Shown here: one piece after another, positions 26,521 through 36,742 of the stretch
Layout: each line of letters opens with the position of its first letter
How positions within the stretch are numbered: the stretch's first letter is position 1
DNA from: Bacillota bacterium
Lineage (GTDB): Bacteria; Bacillota; Clostridia; Acetivibrionales; DTU013
Reading direction: 5' to 3'
Assembly: GCA_023433505.1 (NCBI GenBank)
Contig: JAEZCO010000021.1
Coordinates: 1-64,000, forward strand
DNA: 64,000 nt
Notes under the pieces: generated by a model
Database searches by the model: none
Told to the model about the DNA's origin: nothing
The model's input: only the letters and a program-made list of their open reading frames with translations
Made by a program: the position numbers and the translations under genes

Positions 26521-28038
26521 TTGAATTCTACACTACTGTTTTTAATTGCGGTTATTCCGATTTTATGGCTTATCATTGCCCTTGGCACTTCGCTGCTGGA
26601 AGTTCACCTGACTTCCCTGACCGCCCTGGCGCTTGCCATGGTCCTGGCTTTGGCCGCCTTCGGCATGACCGTCCCCGAAGTCTTCACCGCAGCTTTGGAA
26701 GGGGCTCTTCTGGGATTTTGGCCTATCCTGGCAGTGATTATTTCGGCCATCTTCACTTATAAGCTTGTCACTTTTACAAAAAGCATGGACCTGATAAAAA
26801 CCATGCTCTCTGGAATCAGCACTGACAGGCGTATCCAGGTACTGGTGCTGGCATGGGGCTTTGGCGGATTTCTTGAAGCCATCTCCGGCTATGGCACCTC
26901 TGTGGCGATCCCAGCCGGTATTCTCATCGTACTGGGCTTTGATGCACTGCCTGCCGCTGTCATCTGCCTTGTGGCCAATACTGTCCCCACCGCTTACGGC
27001 GCTGTGGGAATCGCAGTTACAACACTATCCAAAGTCACGGGGCTGGACGTGGGGACTTTGAACTTTTATATAGGCATCCAGCTTTCACTTTTTATCGTAT
27101 TGTGTCCCTTTGTCCTTGTGATAATTACAGGCAAAGGCTTTAAAGGACTGAAAGGCGTGCTGGGGATCACGCTTGTGTCCGGAGTTGCCTTTGCAATACC
27201 GCAGCTTCTTTCGTCCAGGTTCCTTACCGAACAGCTCCCCACCCTTGCAGGAAGCTTATGCAGTCTTGGCGCTACTATTTTCTGGGCTAGATTTTTTCAT
27301 AAAGATAAAACGGCCCCGGCAACAGAAAGAATTCCTGCAAAGAAGGCTTTGTTGGCCTGGCTGCCCTATATCCTGATATTCTCGTTCATAATCCTAACCA
27401 GTCCCCTTGTGCCAGCAGTCAATGCACTCCTGGAGCATGTGAAAACCTCCGTAACCATCTATTCGGGAAAAGCGCCCGCCCTTATGACCTTCAAATGGCT
27501 AAACTCACCCGGGACGCTCATTTTTCTGGCTGCGGTCATAGGAGGTCTGGCTCAGGGAGCAAAAATCATCGACATCGTAAAGGTTTTCATTTCCACGCTG
27601 AAACAGATGTGGAAATCCGGGGTCACGGTGCTGTCCATTGTGGCGGTGGCAAAGGTAATGGGCTACAGCGGCATGGTGGCGTCCATCGCGGCAATGCTGG
27701 TAAAGACCACCGGCTCGTTCTACCCCTTCATCGCGCCGTTCATCGGCACCCTGGGGACATTCCTGACAGGCAGCGACACCTCCTCCAACGTGCTGTTCGG
27801 AGCCTTGCAGAAGGAGGCGGCGGGACTCATCAATGCGAATCCGTACTGGCTTGCAGCCGCCAACACTGCCGGTGCCACAGCGGGAAAAATGATCTCCCCG
27901 CAAAGCATAGCAGTGGCGACCTCCGCCGCAGGACTTGCCGGATATGAAGGGCGGATTTTCAGGAAAACCATCGGCTACTGCCTTGGCTATGTTTTCCTGC
28001 TGGGGATATTTATCTATGTGGGAATGAAGTTATTGTAA
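26521..28038 (+). CDS. lctP: L-lactate permease family transporter
   Basis: This roughly 505-residue polytopic membrane protein of the LctP family imports or exports lactate or glycolate with protons. The family patterns LAWGFGGFLEAISGYGTSVAIPAG and FIGTLGTFLTGSDTSSNVLFGALQ are clear, and about twelve to fourteen helices are predictable. I place the start at a TTG seven bases after GGAGGG. An upstream ATG (26470) would add 17 polar residues and lacks a ribosome site. It converges on the MgtC gene with only 14 bases between the stops. Confidence 0.9.
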   Translation: MNSTLLFLIAVIPILWLIIALGTSLLEVHLTSLTALALAMVLALAAFGMTVPEVFTAALEGALLGFWPILAVIISAIFTYKLVTFTKSMDLIKTMLSGISTDRRIQVLVLAWGFGGFLEAISGYGTSVAIPAGILIVLGFDALPAAVICLVANTVPTAYGAVGIAVTTLSKVTGLDVGTLNFYIGIQLSLFIVLCPFVLVIITGKGFKGLKGVLGITLVSGVAFAIPQLLSSRFLTEQLPTLAGSLCSLGATIFWARFFHKDKTAPATERIPAKKALLAWLPYILIFSFIILTSPLVPAVNALLEHVKTSVTIYSGKAPALMTFKWLNSPGTLIFLAAVIGGLAQGAKIIDIVKVFISTLKQMWKSGVTVLSIVAVAKVMGYSGMVASIAAMLVKTTGSFYPFIAPFIGTLGTFLTGSDTSSNVLFGALQKEAAGLINANPYWLAAANTAGATAGKMISPQSIAVATSAAGLAGYEGRIFRKTIGYCLGYVFLLGIFIYVGMKLL

Positions 28039-28052
28039 AAAAACAGGAAACC

Positions 28053-28715
28053 TTATTCCTCGTAAACCTTCCGGACACCCTGCAGCTCCTGCAGGTCACT
28101 CATGATCCCTTTGCCGGCAAGGCTGCCGGGGGCTTTTGCTACAAGCTTCACAACGAAATGCTCGTTTTCATTGTTGATAAACTCTATATTCTTGATGTAC
28201 GTATTGTATTTGTCAAACACGCAACTGATATGGCCAATCTGGCCCGGCTTGTTCTCTGATTCGACAAAAATGGTTTTGTATTGGACTTTTTTGGGGAAGA
28301 TGATCTCCATCTTTTTTAAAACGATGAGGGTAATGAAAATAAGGACCGTCGCAAGAATAGCCCCCGCATAAAAGCCTATCCCCGTGGCTATGCCCACACA
28401 GGATACCGCCCACAGGCTTGCTGCGGTGGTAAGCCCCTTTACATTGAAGCCGTCCCGGATGATGGTCCCCGCTCCCAGGAAGCCTATCCCGCTGATAACC
28501 TGGGCCCCGAGCCTTGCGGGGTCCACATTGGCAATCCCTTTATATCTTTGAAAAATAAATTCGGAGGTAATCATGACAAGCGCCGAACCCACACAGACAA
28601 GGATATGGGTTCTGAAACCGGCAGGCCTGTGGGTATGCTCCCGTTCAAAGCCTACAATTCCTCCAAGTATGCCTGCAAGCAAAAGCCTTACAAGAATTTC
28701 AAGGTATTGTGACAT
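28053..28715 (-). CDS. MgtC/SapB family membrane protein
   Basis: This 220-residue protein has the MgtC/SapB domain over residues 1-140 with four to five helices and the signature GGIVGFEREHTHRPAGFRTHILVCVGSALVM, followed by GAQVISGIGFLGAGTII. A C-terminal ACT-like cytoplasmic domain (about 145-220) is present, as in longer family members. The family is tied to Mg2+ homeostasis or inhibition of the ATP synthase; its role here is unknown. It appears monocistronic. Confidence 0.9.
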   Translation of the reverse strand: MSQYLEILVRLLLAGILGGIVGFEREHTHRPAGFRTHILVCVGSALVMITSEFIFQRYKGIANVDPARLGAQVISGIGFLGAGTIIRDGFNVKGLTTAASLWAVSCVGIATGIGFYAGAILATVLIFITLIVLKKMEIIFPKKVQYKTIFVESENKPGQIGHISCVFDKYNTYIKNIEFINNENEHFVVKLVAKAPGSLAGKGIMSDLQELQGVRKVYEE

Positions 28716-28846
28716 GGTTTAATTCCTCCTTCCTTCAATAAACAGGATTACTTTCTCAACGTGCTCATGAAAGCAAGTTTATTACTGTTTAATGGGAATT
28801 ATACCACCGGATCATCACAAAATACAAGAAAATCTACTTTTGTTGC

Positions 28847-30625
28847 CTATTTTGCATAGGCATAGGTCTTGTTTTCATTCTTAAGCTTCCATTCGGCATA
28901 GCTGCCTATGGATTTCAGATTGTCCGTGATAGCACTCCAAACGTCGGGCGTCTCAAAATTCAGCCGCCAGGCCGCCGACCCCGCAAGCTTGTACTTGTGT
29001 ACCAGTGAGGTCCTCAAGTTTAAGGAATTTATATCCTCCAGCCACACCTTATAGGTAGAGCCGCCTTTCTGATACTCAGCGTAGAACTGTCCGTGGGCGT
29101 CCTCCCAGATGACGGGCGCTTCATTTTCCGCCACCTGCCTTCTTGCCTCTTCCATGGAAAGGGCCTGACTGGTCAATTCCGTATTGCCGTTTTCACCGGG
29201 CGTCAGCTTCCAGAGCCGCGTATAAAAAGGAATACCCAGTATCAGCTTCTCCGGAGGAATGGAATTCAAAAAAGTAGCGATGGTCCTGTCCGCCCAGTCC
29301 ACTTCAGAAACGGAGCCTGCCGTCTCCCCGCCGCTCCAGTGCTGATCATACGCCATCAGGGCGACGAAATCCACGATCTCGCCCAAAGCCTGCCTGTCAT
29401 AGCAGCGCAGCGTATTGATGTCAATGGATACGATGAGACCCTGTTCTCTCAGCAGCGGAGTGATTTCCCTGACAAATTGCGTAAGCGCGTCCTTATCGCT
29501 GTCCAGCAGATTTTCAAAATCCAGGTTGATGCCGTCCAGCTTGTATAAGGCTGTAAACGCCAGAAGCTGCCGGATGGCGTTGTCCCTGGCGTCTGTATTC
29601 CGCAGAAAGCCTCCGGTTTTTTCCGCATCTCCGAAACTGTTGCTAAAAAGGGCCCATACCTTATAACCGTTGTTATGAGCCCATTCTACATATTTTGCAT
29701 CCGCTCTGTTTTTGATTGTGCCATCCTGCTGGATGACCTGAAACCAGGTAGGCGAGATGACGTCAAGGCCCTCGATTTTCTTTCTGGAAGAAAGCTTTAG
29801 CGTATTGCCGTAGGTATAGTCCCAGGCCATATTGATCTTGCCGTTTTCGGGCTTCCATGCCGCCTTCTGTCCATCCTCCTCAGGAACCTTGGAAACCAGC
29901 TGGAGCTTCGCCACGACGAACTTTTTCTCGACATAGCCCACGATGCCGTCCGAAGTCCTCACCTTATACCATTTTTCATATTCATCAAATACTCTCATAG
30001 TATGGTTATCGTCCAGGTTTTCAAATTTTTTCAGGATCGGCTGACGGATGGACATCCCTTTTCTCACAACAGCCTCCGCATCGATGGGGTCCGCTGTCTG
30101 CCGGACCCTGTTTTTAAAATCAACGACAACAACATTGTTCTCTTTTAACAGACTAATCTCAATCCCATAAAAATCACTGAGAAATTCCAGCGGAACATAC
30201 ACTTTGCCCTGATCCTCGGTGACAGGGATATTGAGTGAAACAGGCTTATTGTTGACAAATGCCTCCAGGCTGTCGGTTTTCATCCGTATGACCCTGTCTT
30301 TGGTGGTTATATTGAGCTTATGGAGCTCCTTGTCCCAGTTTATATTCTTGTCGATATATTCCCTGACGATCTCAAGAGACAGTAAGATTTGGCCGTCAAT
30401 GATTTTCGGCGGCGCCCCTTTGTCAATAACGTCACCTTCGATGACAAGGCTCACTTTGCCTTCTTCAAAGGCCGCCACAACATCGTTATTCGGCATGTAA
30501 AAAAAGTAATATACCGCATAAGCTGTCCCGCACAGACAGGCGGTTATGACAACGATTGAAGCCATGATGACTGCCAGATTTCTTGCCCTGTGCCTACCGG
30601 CTGATTCTCTCCTCATCCCGTACAA
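28847..30625 (-). CDS. GH18 glycosidase with membrane anchor, stalk-like and SH3-like domains
   Basis: This 592-residue protein has a basic N-terminus and one membrane helix (about 17-45). A copper-amine-oxidase-N/stalk-like domain follows (about 60-170), then an SH3-like segment (about 185-240, KWYKVRTSDGIVGYVEKKF) and a GH18 domain (about 260-575). The catalytic motif DGINLDFE has the acid E371. This matches YdhD/SleL-type enzymes acting on peptidoglycan N-acetylglucosamine bonds, often in spore or wall remodelling; chitin is less likely. The start is a TTG at 30625 or an ATG at 30616. It is monocistronic. Confidence 0.85.
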   Translation of the reverse strand: MYGMRRESAGRHRARNLAVIMASIVVITACLCGTAYAVYYFFYMPNNDVVAAFEEGKVSLVIEGDVIDKGAPPKIIDGQILLSLEIVREYIDKNINWDKELHKLNITTKDRVIRMKTDSLEAFVNNKPVSLNIPVTEDQGKVYVPLEFLSDFYGIEISLLKENNVVVVDFKNRVRQTADPIDAEAVVRKGMSIRQPILKKFENLDDNHTMRVFDEYEKWYKVRTSDGIVGYVEKKFVVAKLQLVSKVPEEDGQKAAWKPENGKINMAWDYTYGNTLKLSSRKKIEGLDVISPTWFQVIQQDGTIKNRADAKYVEWAHNNGYKVWALFSNSFGDAEKTGGFLRNTDARDNAIRQLLAFTALYKLDGINLDFENLLDSDKDALTQFVREITPLLREQGLIVSIDINTLRCYDRQALGEIVDFVALMAYDQHWSGGETAGSVSEVDWADRTIATFLNSIPPEKLILGIPFYTRLWKLTPGENGNTELTSQALSMEEARRQVAENEAPVIWEDAHGQFYAEYQKGGSTYKVWLEDINSLNLRTSLVHKYKLAGSAAWRLNFETPDVWSAITDNLKSIGSYAEWKLKNENKTYAYAK

Positions 30626-30917
30626 TAATCCCCCAATTCAGATTAATCCCATTATCCTCAATATATTGAAAAGGACGCATTCTTCTTGTCTTCACCCCTG
30701 AGGAATACCTCCTGTGGGTGTGTCCCCTTACATTATACTACAAAATTCAACATTGTCTTTCTATTATAATATTATATCGGTCCCCCTCATATGTTAATAA
30801 AATATTAAAGGGCGATCCATGCCGCAGCAAAAATTGATCAGGTTCCAGCAATAAATGATAGGAAAAAACAGCCGGAAAATTATACAATAAAAGCATAAAA
30901 AAATGGAGGTGTCGGAA

Positions 30918-33068
30918 ATGTCGGAAATACCCGTTTATAAAGATCAAAACCTTTCCTTTGAAGAACGCGCCCGGGATCTGGTCTCCAGAATGACCCTCGA
31001 AGAAAAGACCACCCAGATGCTTTATAATGCTCCTGCCATCCCCCGCCTGGGAATCCCCTCCTACAACTGGTGGAATGAAGCCTTGCACGGCGTCGCACGC
31101 GCCGGCGTTGCAACCGTCTTCCCCCAGGCCATCGGAATGGCGGCAACCTTTGATGAGGAGCTTCTTTTAAAAATAGCCGATATCATATCCACCGAAGGCA
31201 GGGCCAAGTACCACGAATTCCAGAGGAAAAACGATCACGCCATATACAAGGGATTGACCTTTTGGTCCCCCAACATCAATATTTTCAGGGACCCCCGCTG
31301 GGGAAGAGGCCATGAAACTTACGGCGAAGACCCCTATCTCACAGGAAAGCTGGGTGCCGCCTTTGTCAAGGGCATCCAGGGAAATGATCCGAAATATCTG
31401 AAGGCAGCCGCCTGTGCCAAGCATTTTGCCGTACACAGCGGACCGGAGAGCGAAAGGCACTCTTTTGATGCCGTCGTTTCAAAAAAGGACCTCCGCGAAA
31501 CATACCTTCCCGCTTTCAAGAAATGTGTACAGGAAGCAAAAGTCGAAGCCGTCATGGGAGCATACAACCGTACCAATGGCGAACCCTGCTGCGGAAGCAA
31601 GACCTTGCTGAAGGACATATTGCGGGAGGAGTGGGGCTTTAGCGGCCATGTTACCTCCGACTGCTGGGCAATCAAAGATTTTCATGAAGGCCATGGAGTG
31701 ACCAGGACAGCCCCTGAATCCGTTGCACTTGCAGTAAATAACGGCTGCGACCTGAATTGCGGCAATATGTATTTGAATCTCCAGATCGCATACAATGAGG
31801 GTCTTGTAGACGAAGCGACCATTGACAGGTCCGTTGTACGCCTGATGACAACCCGCATGAAGCTTGGCATGTTTGATTCTGCCGAGGATGTCCCTTATTC
31901 AAGTATTCCTTATGACGTAAACGGCTGCCGGGAGCATGAAGATTTTGCACTTGAGGCGTCAAAGAAAACCATGGTGCTGCTAAAGAATAAAAACAACCGT
32001 TTACCCCTCGATAAAAACAAAATAAAATCCATCGCGGTCATCGGTCCCAATGCCGACAGCAGAGAGGTGTTAAAGGGCAATTACAATGGCACTGCCTCCC
32101 GTTATGTCACCGTACTGGAAGGCTTACAGGATGCTGTCAATCCGGATACCAAAGTATATTATGCCGAAGGCTGCCATCTTTACAAAGACCGGGTGGAAGG
32201 CTGTGCAGAGCCCGGGGACAAAATTTCGGAGGCTTTGACGGCAGCGGAAAGAGCAGATGCTGTAATCCTGTGTCTGGGGCTCGATCCATCCCTGGAAGGT
32301 GAGGAAGGGGACGCTTCCAATGCCGACGCATCAGGGGACAAGAAACATCTGAATCTTCCCGACATGCAGCAGGAACTGCTTGAAGCCGTATCTGCCACCG
32401 GAAAGCCTGTGATACTGGTTTTACTTTCAGGAAGCGCATTGGCTGTAGGATGGGCAGAGGAAAATGTGGATGCCATTCTTCAGGCCTGGTACCCCGGAGC
32501 CCGTGGAGGCAATGCCGTGGCGTCCCTTATTTTCGGCGAATACAGCCCTTCAGGCAGGCTGCCGGTGACCTTTTACAGGACCACGGAGGAGCTCCCTGAT
32601 TTCCATGACTATTCTATGGAGAATCGGACCTACCGGTATATGAAAAATGAGGCGTTGTATCCTTTTGGCTACGGCCTTTCCTATACCACCTTCACCTATA
32701 GCGATATCAAGCTATCCGCGACCCGCATAAAAGCCGGAGAGTCATTATCCTGCAGCATTAGGATAAAAAATACCGGAAAATTTGCTTCGGATGAAACTGT
32801 TCAACTATACATCAAGGATGTAAAAGCCAGCGTCAGAGTACCCCACCACCAGCTAAGAGGGATCCGGAAGGTGCATCTACTGCCAGGGGAAGAAAGAGAA
32901 GCAGTCTTTGAAGTATCACCGGAGGACATGATGCTGTATGACGAGAATGGCAATCCTATTCTGGAGCCGGGAACTTTTGAAGTTTACATCGGGGGCAGCC
33001 AGCCTGATGCGAGAAGTATGGCGCTTACCGGTCAAAAGGTTGCAAAGACGGAGTTCGAAGTGATTTGA
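30918..33068 (+). CDS. GH3 beta-glycosidase (beta-glucosidase/beta-xylosidase type)
   Basis: This roughly 716-residue protein has no signal peptide, so it should act on imported oligosaccharides. It has the (beta/alpha)8 barrel with the nucleophile aspartate D248 in HVTSDCWAI, the KHFAVHSGPESERH substrate loop, the second alpha/beta domain (about 340-560), and a C-terminal fibronectin-III-like domain (about 590-680). Sequence layout and WNEALHGVA resemble beta-xylosidase/alpha-arabinosidase GH3 enzymes. The ATG is eight bases after GGAGG; the frame could start five codons earlier without a site. A terminator follows directly. Confidence 0.93.
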   Translation: MSEIPVYKDQNLSFEERARDLVSRMTLEEKTTQMLYNAPAIPRLGIPSYNWWNEALHGVARAGVATVFPQAIGMAATFDEELLLKIADIISTEGRAKYHEFQRKNDHAIYKGLTFWSPNINIFRDPRWGRGHETYGEDPYLTGKLGAAFVKGIQGNDPKYLKAAACAKHFAVHSGPESERHSFDAVVSKKDLRETYLPAFKKCVQEAKVEAVMGAYNRTNGEPCCGSKTLLKDILREEWGFSGHVTSDCWAIKDFHEGHGVTRTAPESVALAVNNGCDLNCGNMYLNLQIAYNEGLVDEATIDRSVVRLMTTRMKLGMFDSAEDVPYSSIPYDVNGCREHEDFALEASKKTMVLLKNKNNRLPLDKNKIKSIAVIGPNADSREVLKGNYNGTASRYVTVLEGLQDAVNPDTKVYYAEGCHLYKDRVEGCAEPGDKISEALTAAERADAVILCLGLDPSLEGEEGDASNADASGDKKHLNLPDMQQELLEAVSATGKPVILVLLSGSALAVGWAEENVDAILQAWYPGARGGNAVASLIFGEYSPSGRLPVTFYRTTEELPDFHDYSMENRTYRYMKNEALYPFGYGLSYTTFTYSDIKLSATRIKAGESLSCSIRIKNTGKFASDETVQLYIKDVKASVRVPHHQLRGIRKVHLLPGEEREAVFEVSPEDMMLYDENGNPILEPGTFEVYIGGSQPDARSMALTGQKVAKTEFEVI

Positions 33069-33077
33069 GGAACATAG

Positions 33078-33107
33078 ATGGAATTGGAGAAATCCAATTC
33101 CATTTTT
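33078..33107 (+). terminator. Intrinsic terminator of the GH3 gene
   Basis: ATGGAATTGG and CCAATTCCAT form a perfect 10 bp stem with a 6-base loop and are followed by TTTT. It begins ten bases after the GH3 stop. Confidence 0.85.
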
Positions 33108-33229
33108 ACTTTATCCAACAGCTTTAGCCGTGGAGAAGGCTCCAATACTCATGTTGCACTCTTTGTTGCGTACTATACTCCTTGTTGTTTGCAATCTTCA
33201 ATATCCCTTCTTCATTTTCATGATTGTAT

Positions 33230-33322
33230 CCTTTCACAACTACAAAACCCTTTCAACTACGTGTCCTACAAGGATGCAAAAGCTATCCGCAAGGATTTGA
33301 AAGGTGTTTATACTACTATTAA
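33230..33322 (+). pseudogene. Remnant of IS256-type (mutator) transposase
   Basis: The frame reads LQNPFNYVSYKDAKAIRKDLKGVYT near its end. This closely follows the conserved IS256-family block 'RNSxKYVSYKDxKAxxADLKxVYxA'. Only this short piece is left, in a 329-base gap between the GH3 terminator and the SGNH gene. The frame lacks the DDE catalytic region, and no terminal inverted repeats can be defined. It is a decayed insertion. Confidence 0.65.
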
Positions 33323-33327
33323 TGCTG

Positions 33328-33336
33328 TGCTATAAT
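33328..33336 (+). promoter_or_regulatory. Extended -10 promoter of the SGNH gene
   Basis: TGCTATAAT is a perfect extended -10, right after the transposase remnant and about 60 bases before the SGNH start. The -35 region is weak. Confidence 0.5.
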
Positions 33337-33397
33337 GGTAAAATACGAATCACTTAATGTATTACAGAATTTTCAAAATGAAAGGAACCCATTCCCT

Positions 33398-34456
33398 ATG
33401 AAAAACGAAGTTTATGATTTTTCGAAAATCATGCAATGTTTTTGGAAAACAAATAGAATGTATGACGAATCTGTACTCATGGTTTCAGAAGATGGTAATC
33501 TACCTGAAGCCAGACTGCTGTTTAACCCCCATTCAATCGTATCCGTCAGGAATTCACATTGGGATATGGAATATAGTGAAGGGACAGACTGGACCTTTGA
33601 GGATGGGAAACTTAAATTATTAAAAGGGACTAGAGCGGAATTTTTAACTAAAGGGGAATTGTATCCAAGCTCGCATATGGAAGGATGGACTTTCGACAAA
33701 CTTGGAGGCGGCCATGTATTATTCCATGAAGGGCATTATTTTCACGACAAGCAATTGTCAGTAACCTATACTATTTCACAAAACTCATGGAAAGGTCCTG
33801 TACCATCCTATCAGGGTGACCGGCTTTCGGTTACGATGAATAAACTGGAAAATAAAAAGCCTATAAAGCTTATCCTTTTTGGCGACAGTATATCAGAAGG
33901 GGCAAACGCAAGCTACATAACCGGTGTCCCCCCTTTTATGCCCAGTTGGGGAGAACTGACCGCAAGAAAGCTAACGGAAGTTTACCAGTGCCCTGTGGAT
34001 TTTAAAAATCCCTCCGTAGGAGGAAAGGATTCAGCGTGGGGAAAGAACAATGCACACCACCTTGTTTCCATCGAGAAACCCGATCTTGTGATTATCGCAT
34101 TCGGAATGAACGATGGGACAGCAAAGGTATTGCCGGCGGTATTTAAGCAAAATATATCTTCCATCATCAAAGATGTAAAAACCACAAACCCCGGAACGGA
34201 ATTTATTCTTGTTTCCGGAATGCTGGCCAATCCCGAAACATATTTTTCCGGATTGCAAGCCGAATATAAACAGGTACTCCAAGAGCTTACAGGGAATGGT
34301 GTGGTCCTTGCAAATATGACCGATATACATCATGAACTGCTTAAATATAAGAAACTCACCGACATGACCGGCAATAATATAAATCATCCGAATGATTACC
34401 TGATAAGATGGTATGCACAAGTAGTTTCTGCTATTCTGATAGAAAATATCAAATGA
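33398..34456 (+). CDS. SGNH/GDSL hydrolase, two-domain carbohydrate esterase type
   Basis: This roughly 352-residue cytoplasmic protein has an N-terminal beta-rich part (about 1-145) and a C-terminal SGNH hydrolase. Block I is GDSISEG with nucleophile S164, block III has GMNDG, and the catalytic histidine block is NHPND near the end. Such two-domain proteins remove acetyl or other acyl groups from sugars in many glycan-use loci. The ATG at 33398 follows AAAGGA by 11 bases; an upstream ATG (33335) lies in the -10 region and is unlikely. No signal peptide is seen. Confidence 0.85.
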   Translation: MKNEVYDFSKIMQCFWKTNRMYDESVLMVSEDGNLPEARLLFNPHSIVSVRNSHWDMEYSEGTDWTFEDGKLKLLKGTRAEFLTKGELYPSSHMEGWTFDKLGGGHVLFHEGHYFHDKQLSVTYTISQNSWKGPVPSYQGDRLSVTMNKLENKKPIKLILFGDSISEGANASYITGVPPFMPSWGELTARKLTEVYQCPVDFKNPSVGGKDSAWGKNNAHHLVSIEKPDLVIIAFGMNDGTAKVLPAVFKQNISSIIKDVKTTNPGTEFILVSGMLANPETYFSGLQAEYKQVLQELTGNGVVLANMTDIHHELLKYKKLTDMTGNNINHPNDYLIRWYAQVVSAILIENIK

Positions 34457-34471
34457 ACTCGTAAAGCTGCG

Positions 34472-34517
34472 GAGGCTGTGAGAAGCAGTGGATAACCACA
34501 AAACTTCTCACAGCCTC
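34472..34517. terminator. Long hairpin between convergent SGNH and GH36 genes
   Basis: GAGGCTGTGAGAAG and CTTCTCACAGCCTC form a perfect 14 bp stem; the loop carries a second small stem (GTGG-ATAA-CCAC). No T-run follows, so intrinsic termination is uncertain, but the site ends just after the SGNH stop. Confidence 0.5.
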
Positions 34518-34588
34518 TGCCGGAACAATCATTAAACTAAAACGGCGATGTGATTTGATTTTTTTTGGAACAACACATAGTGAAATGT

Positions 34589-36742
34589 TTATATCTTTTC
34601 AATCCCATACAATATCGCGCTAAACTCTACCTCCAACTGCAACTCAAGGCCTTTCACCAGCTTGCTGCCATCGATTATTGCTTTACTTTTTTCCGGGAAT
34701 GAAGTCACTTTATATTTCATGTCTTTATTTATTTCCTTTAAATTTACAGTGAACTTGTTTTCATCACTTTTCAGCCTCCAAGCTCCAACTAACAATTTTG
34801 AGGCGGCAGAATCATTCATTTGAAGCACCAGCCAGCCCTCAGTGTATTGAAGAGAAGCATTTGGCGTATGATGATACAATTTGGGTCCCCCAAGCACAGC
34901 TCTCCATTTTTTGTAAAATACAACGGCTTCTGTCAGTATTTTTCTTTTTGCTGCGGATAGGTTCTCAATTTCTCCGCTAATATGCATTCTTCCCATCATA
35001 GAATTGATCAAGGTAAATACATAAGTGCTTTCATCTGCAGCATCTTTTAAAATAGACCAGTTGCCTATTTGAGAAGGATGAATGTATTTACTGACACCAT
35101 AGAATACACTGCTTAGCCGGAACCACTCTGCCTGATCTGTGATCGAAGAAAGGTCAGAACGTGCAAGCAGACCATAATCCAATCTATTTCCACCACTGGA
35201 GCAGTTCTCAATAATAATGTCAGGATATCTGGCTCTAATGTCCTCCAACCATACATAATATCCTCTGATGTTGTCCAGTAATCCCTGCCCAAGGCTATCT
35301 CCGCTATTATTGCAACCTAACCCACAGTCAGTATTATAATCAATTTTAAAATACCTGAAGCCCGCATTGTAAAGCTTTTCAACCACACCTGCTGCGTATT
35401 TCCTTGTTTCAACGTCCCCGAAATACAAAAATCTTCGATGGTTGTCTTCCACAAACCCAGTTTCATTTCTCATAAAATACTTCGTATTTTCCCTAAAAGC
35501 TTGTGAACAATCTGCCGCAATCTCTATTTCCAGCCATATGCCCGGAAGCATTCCATTTTTAATAATTTTATTTGCTGCTGCTTTTATTCCATTGGGAAAC
35601 CTGGATGGATGCGGTTCCCAGTCACCGGCATGCATAAACCAATCGCCTGGATTCATATTTTCGTGATATTTAAAAAACCATCCGGCATCAATTGCATAAA
35701 CTTCAACACCCGTATTTTCCAGGGCCTCCAGATGCTTCTCTATTGTTTCTTCCCTTACCGCTCCATTGGTTGAGTTCCATTCATTAAATATTACCGGAAA
35801 GCTTTTATCCCCCTCACTTCGCTTGATCAGGACATTTGCACGATGTTTATGCATTGAATTCAAAGCATCCGCTATGTCTCCCTGAGTGCAAGATATTGAT
35901 ACTTTTATCGATTGAAATTCTTCCCCCGGCAGCAGCCTTTTTGACCAATGAGCATACGTATGATTTCCCAAACCGCCCTGTATATGCAGTCCGTCATCAT
36001 TGAAACCTGAACCTCCGATTTCAAATCTCCATGAGCCTGAATGCTCAAGCTGCATACACCAGAATATTTTTTGTCCCAATTCTTCCACTAAGAAAAACGG
36101 CGCATATTCTTTGCAGGACCATGAACCCGTATTTTCTACATGCCAGCCTCCGATGCTGAATTTATTAAACAGTCCGGCTTCTTCGGCAGTCATTGTTTTC
36201 ATTTGTCCTTCCCAGCACCATGACGAAGGGAAGCTGTGAATAAGCACTTCTTTCCCCGGCATATTGCTCGCAAAATAAGGAAACCCATAAAGTGCGCAGG
36301 AACCAAGATGTTGAATATTTATGGGGACTGTTGACGTATTTCTTACTATGACCTCCCTGGTGATGGCAGCAGAATTATCATACAGGATGTATTGGTTATC
36401 AATTTCAAGCCCTGACTTTTCATCAAATGAAGTAATGGTCAGAACTTCATACCCTTCAGAAATATTTTTTTTGATTTTATAATCCTTGAACTCGGCTCTG
36501 CTACTGGCGCTGCAACCTGTAAAGCATACTCCGTGATGCTTCAGCCTTCCCTCGTTGTTAATATGCACTTCAGCCTCCGGCTGATGTTCTTTGTTCATGA
36601 TCCTATCATAGTCTATTTTTTTTACGCTTTCATTGGGCAAATAGCAAATGTGATGAAGCTTATTCTCCTTCAAACCAATTTTATAGGATGAACAGTCATT
36701 CCTTATTGTCCACCTGCTATTTTGTGCATCATACTCAATCAT
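34589..36742 (-). CDS. GH36 alpha-galactosidase
   Basis: This 717-residue cytoplasmic enzyme (no signal peptide) hydrolyses terminal alpha-galactosides such as melibiose, raffinose or galactomannan side chains. The N-terminal beta-supersandwich (about 1-310) leads into a barrel with the motifs EWNSTNG, IDAGWF (about 351-356), nucleophile D468 in FKIDYN and acid/base D536 in SSITDQ. The C-terminal region is beta-rich. The ATG follows GGAGAG. A large hairpin separates it from the beta-helix gene downstream of the same array. Confidence 0.93.
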   Translation of the reverse strand: MIEYDAQNSRWTIRNDCSSYKIGLKENKLHHICYLPNESVKKIDYDRIMNKEHQPEAEVHINNEGRLKHHGVCFTGCSASSRAEFKDYKIKKNISEGYEVLTITSFDEKSGLEIDNQYILYDNSAAITREVIVRNTSTVPINIQHLGSCALYGFPYFASNMPGKEVLIHSFPSSWCWEGQMKTMTAEEAGLFNKFSIGGWHVENTGSWSCKEYAPFFLVEELGQKIFWCMQLEHSGSWRFEIGGSGFNDDGLHIQGGLGNHTYAHWSKRLLPGEEFQSIKVSISCTQGDIADALNSMHKHRANVLIKRSEGDKSFPVIFNEWNSTNGAVREETIEKHLEALENTGVEVYAIDAGWFFKYHENMNPGDWFMHAGDWEPHPSRFPNGIKAAANKIIKNGMLPGIWLEIEIAADCSQAFRENTKYFMRNETGFVEDNHRRFLYFGDVETRKYAAGVVEKLYNAGFRYFKIDYNTDCGLGCNNSGDSLGQGLLDNIRGYYVWLEDIRARYPDIIIENCSSGGNRLDYGLLARSDLSSITDQAEWFRLSSVFYGVSKYIHPSQIGNWSILKDAADESTYVFTLINSMMGRMHISGEIENLSAAKRKILTEAVVFYKKWRAVLGGPKLYHHTPNASLQYTEGWLVLQMNDSAASKLLVGAWRLKSDENKFTVNLKEINKDMKYKVTSFPEKSKAIIDGSKLVKGLELQLEVEFSAILYGIEKI

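Noticed and set aside
33078..33335. 85-codon frame after GH3 as an intact gene
   Set aside because: Its ATG is inside the GH3 terminator stem; only the end resembles IS256 transposase, so it is treated as a remnant.
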